Positions 7,091 through 8,532 of a stretch of 8,532 nt of DNA are shown here, one piece after another. How positions within the stretch are numbered: the first letter of the stretch is position 1; each line of letters starts with the position of its first letter. The translations under genes and the position numbers were made by a program. A model generated the notes under the pieces. It did not search any database. It saw nothing but the letters and a program-made list of their open reading frames with translations, and was not told the origin of the DNA. The stretch is from CBDAQR01 sp965199055 (GTDB lineage Bacteria > Pseudomonadota > Gammaproteobacteria > Pseudomonadales > Halieaceae), in NCBI GenBank assembly GCA_965199055.1, contig CBDAQR010000002.1:1-8532 (forward strand). Reading direction: 5' to 3'.

Positions 7091-7873
7091 ATGAAATCAA
7101 CTGTTATATGTGCTGTTCTTGCACTTTTCCTTGGCTTTTCAACGCACTTGAGCAGCCAGGAGGCCGCGTCAGATCAACTTACCCTGAATATTGAGCAGAG
7201 CATTTTAAACGGGTTGCGTGAGGCCAGGCCCGATCTGGAGATCGGCCAGCCTGTGCCTTCACCCATCGATGGCTATTACGAAGTATCCATATCAGCGGAT
7301 CAAACCATCTATGTCTCAGCCGATGGCAAACACTTTTTCTCAGGCGAGCTTTATTTTGCTGAGCCCGGTCGATTTATCAATGCCACTGAAATGGCCAGAA
7401 CCGAACAACGCCTTGAAATTTTGGCCAGCCTTGACGAGAGTGAGATGATTATTTTCGCACCAGAAGAGGGTACCAAAGCCGTTATGACGGTGTTCACTGA
7501 TGCGACATGCGGCTTTTGCCGAAAACTCCATGACCAAATGGCTGAAATGAACGATCTGGGCATAGAGGTTCGCTATATGGCCTATCCCAGGTCCGGAATT
7601 AAGCGAGAAGGGGAATATACCCGCGAGTATGAGTTGACCTCCAAAGCCTGGTGTGCGGATGATCGAAAATCAGCCATGACCGCTGTTAAAGCAGGGCTTG
7701 CTGTCGATGTTGAGTCCTGTGACGAGCCTATTATCAGCAAGCATTATCAAATTGGTGCGCAGTTTGGTGTCAGTGGCACACCGGCCATTATTCTGCCTGA
7801 CGGCTCACTGCTTCCGGGGTATAGATCCCCAAGTGAATACGCGCGTATTCTGGGCATTGAAACAGACAGCTAA
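7091..7873 (+). CDS. dsbC: Periplasmic thiol:disulfide interchange protein / disulfide isomerase DsbC
   Basis: DsbC shuffles wrong disulfides in periplasmic proteins and is kept reduced by DsbD. With the ATG at 7091 the product has 260 residues. It starts with a Sec signal peptide (MKSTV, hydrophobic core about 5-16, probable cleavage about 21-26), then a dimerisation region (about 27-100) and a thioredoxin-fold domain. The active site CGFC is at residues 140-143 (CGYC is the usual form), the cis-proline loop GTP at 229-231, and a second cysteine pair, Cys188 and Cys210, matches the structural disulfide of E. coli DsbC. The frame extends upstream to an ATG at 7040, but that would put 17 extra residues before the signal sequence; 7091 is preferred, with a weak GGA about 9 bases ahead. 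It lies between xerD and hom as in pseudomonads, but the MITE and a 125-bp stretch separate it from xerD. Confidence 0.92.
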   Translation: MKSTVICAVLALFLGFSTHLSSQEAASDQLTLNIEQSILNGLREARPDLEIGQPVPSPIDGYYEVSISADQTIYVSADGKHFFSGELYFAEPGRFINATEMARTEQRLEILASLDESEMIIFAPEEGTKAVMTVFTDATCGFCRKLHDQMAEMNDLGIEVRYMAYPRSGIKREGEYTREYELTSKAWCADDRKSAMTAVKAGLAVDVESCDEPIISKHYQIGAQFGVSGTPAIILPDGSLLPGYRSPSEYARILGIETDS

Positions 7874-7884
7874 TCTCGTCAAAA

Positions 7885-7915
7885 AAGCCTTGTAATAAGC
7901 GACTGTTACAGGCTT
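7885..7915 (-). terminator. Hairpin downstream of dsbC, terminator-like when read on the minus strand
   Basis: AAGCC (7885-7889), one bulged T, then TGTAA (7891-7895) pairs with TTACA-GGCTT (7906-7915) around a 10-base loop. On the minus strand the stem is followed by a run of T (complement of A 7881-7886), and on the plus strand only by AAAATT. No minus-strand gene in this window would need it, so it may simply contribute to transcript 3' ends from dsbC. Confidence 0.3.
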
Positions 7916-7940
7916 AAAATTGAAAGGGCCGTGCTACAAT
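7913..7940 (+). promoter_or_regulatory. Candidate extended -10 promoter for hom
   Basis: TACAAT at 7935-7940 matches the sigma-70 -10 consensus at five of six bases and is preceded by TG plus one base (7932-7934), the extended -10 motif. The best -35 is poor: CTTAAA at 7913-7918 with a 16-bp spacer. A start near 7947 would give a leader of about 38 bases before the hom GTG. The call is weakened because TACAAT is exactly the loop of the terminator-like hairpin listed separately. Confidence 0.35.
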
Positions 7941-7953
7941 GCGCGGCTTTTTT
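7926..7953 (+). terminator. Probable intrinsic terminator between dsbC and hom
   Basis: GCCGTGC (7928-7934) pairs with GCGCGGC (7941-7947) over seven base pairs, one of them G-U, with loop TACAAT, and is followed directly by six T (7948-7953). An A-rich stretch precedes the stem. This is a good shape for a Rho-independent terminator of dsbC, 52 bp after its stop. The same bases also read as a promoter -10 region, so the two calls compete or the element does both jobs. Confidence 0.5.
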
Positions 7954-7984
7954 ATGTCTGTAAAAATCCTTAGAAGGAAACCCT

Positions 7985-8532
7985 GTGGAGCAAGTGAATG
8001 TTGGTATCTGCGGTCTGGGCACAGTAGGCGGCGGCACATTTAATGTTTTAAAGCGTAACGCAACTGAGATTGCGAAAAGAGTGGGAACCCATGTTGAGAT
8101 CACCCATATTGGAATGCGCTCTGAAAAGCCTGAATACGATACCAGCGGCATAAAAATCAGCGCTGATGTTTTTGAGGTTGCCAAAGACCCTGAAATCGAC
8201 ATTCTGGTCGAAACCATTGGTGGTACCGACCTGGCGTTGAACCTGGTACTTGAGGCCATTGCCAATGGCAAGCATGTGGTTACTGCCAACAAGGCGCTGA
8301 TTGCCGAGCACGGCAATACTATTTTCGAGGCTGCCAGCAACAAAGGTGTCGCCGTTGCCTATGAAGCCGCTGTGGCTGGCGGTATTCCGATTATTCGTGC
8401 GCTTCGCGAGGGGTTGTCTGCCAACAAAATCAAATGGATTGCCGGCATTATTAATGGTACCGGCAATTTTATCCTCACCAAAATGCGTGATGAGGGCACA
8501 GCTTTTCCGGAAGTATTAAAGGAAGCCCAAGA
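7985..8532 (+). CDS. hom: Homoserine dehydrogenase, N-terminal part (runs off the right edge)
   Basis: This enzyme reduces aspartate semialdehyde to homoserine with NAD(P)H, the branch point to threonine and methionine; it is cytosolic. The 182 visible residues include the Rossmann motif GLGTVG (10-15), VETIGG (75-80), VTANKALIA (99-107) with the conserved Lys103, YEAAVAGGIP (126-135) and GIINGTGNFIL (154-164). The C-terminal part, including any ACT regulatory domain, is outside the window. Translation starts at GTG 7985: AAGGA at 7974-7978 stands six bases upstream, and the start aligns with that of Pseudomonas Hom as I remember it, with the same VGICGLGTVGGGTFNVLKRN stretch. There is no fused aspartokinase domain before it, unlike E. 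coli ThrA. In related genomes thrC follows, but that cannot be seen here. Confidence 0.95.
   Translation, partial: MEQVNVGICGLGTVGGGTFNVLKRNATEIAKRVGTHVEITHIGMRSEKPEYDTSGIKISADVFEVAKDPEIDILVETIGGTDLALNLVLEAIANGKHVVTANKALIAEHGNTIFEAASNKGVAVAYEAAVAGGIPIIRALREGLSANKIKWIAGIINGTGNFILTKMRDEGTAFPEVLKEAQ

Overview
The window has two parts that look as if they come from different genetic backgrounds. Positions 1 to about 4,400 are GC-rich (by eye about 65% G+C, strong G/C preference at third codon positions) and hold one gene: the 3' 4.4 kb of a very large surface protein. From about 4,800 to the right edge the DNA is of moderate to low G+C (about 47-54% by eye) and carries a gammaproteobacterial housekeeping run on the plus strand: a fructosamine-kinase family gene, xerD, dsbC and the start of hom. 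The order xerD-dsbC-hom is familiar from Pseudomonas and its marine relatives, and the visible Hom protein closely resembles my recollection of Pseudomonas Hom, down to the position of the start codon. The host of the right part is therefore most likely a marine-type gammaproteobacterium. The left part is either an acquired gene or a chimeric join in an assembly.

Left part (1-4394): a secreted, outer-membrane-anchored repeat protein, truncated at its 5' end by the window edge. In order it has bacterial Ig-like domains, six acidic-linker beta-sandwich repeats of about 108-115 residues, one Calx-beta-like domain, a linker with two cysteines, and a C-terminal autotransporter-type beta-barrel ending in Trp. 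Its repeats are young at DNA level: three 330-bp tandem units share a 278-bp block that is identical between two of them, and an older 669-bp-offset duplication covers the first repeats.

Middle (4395-4962): 568 bp with no convincing gene. It holds a hairpin across the adhesin stop codon, a 140-bp segment bounded by perfect 16-bp inverted repeats, a perfect 9+9 bp palindrome, and the change in composition.

Right part (4963-8532): the fructosamine-kinase gene (protein deglycation) is followed after 26 bp by xerD (chromosome dimer resolution). Between xerD and dsbC lies a 140-bp non-coding miniature transposable element with 16-bp terminal inverted repeats and a CTAA target duplication, as expected for an IS5-type mobilised MITE. 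dsbC (periplasmic disulfide isomerase) is followed by a compact 111-bp spacer containing hairpins and a possible promoter. Then comes hom (homoserine dehydrogenase), which runs off the right edge.

I found no evidence of a new multi-gene system. The most notable observations are the compositional junction, the recent repeat amplification in the adhesin, and the two short inverted-repeat elements.
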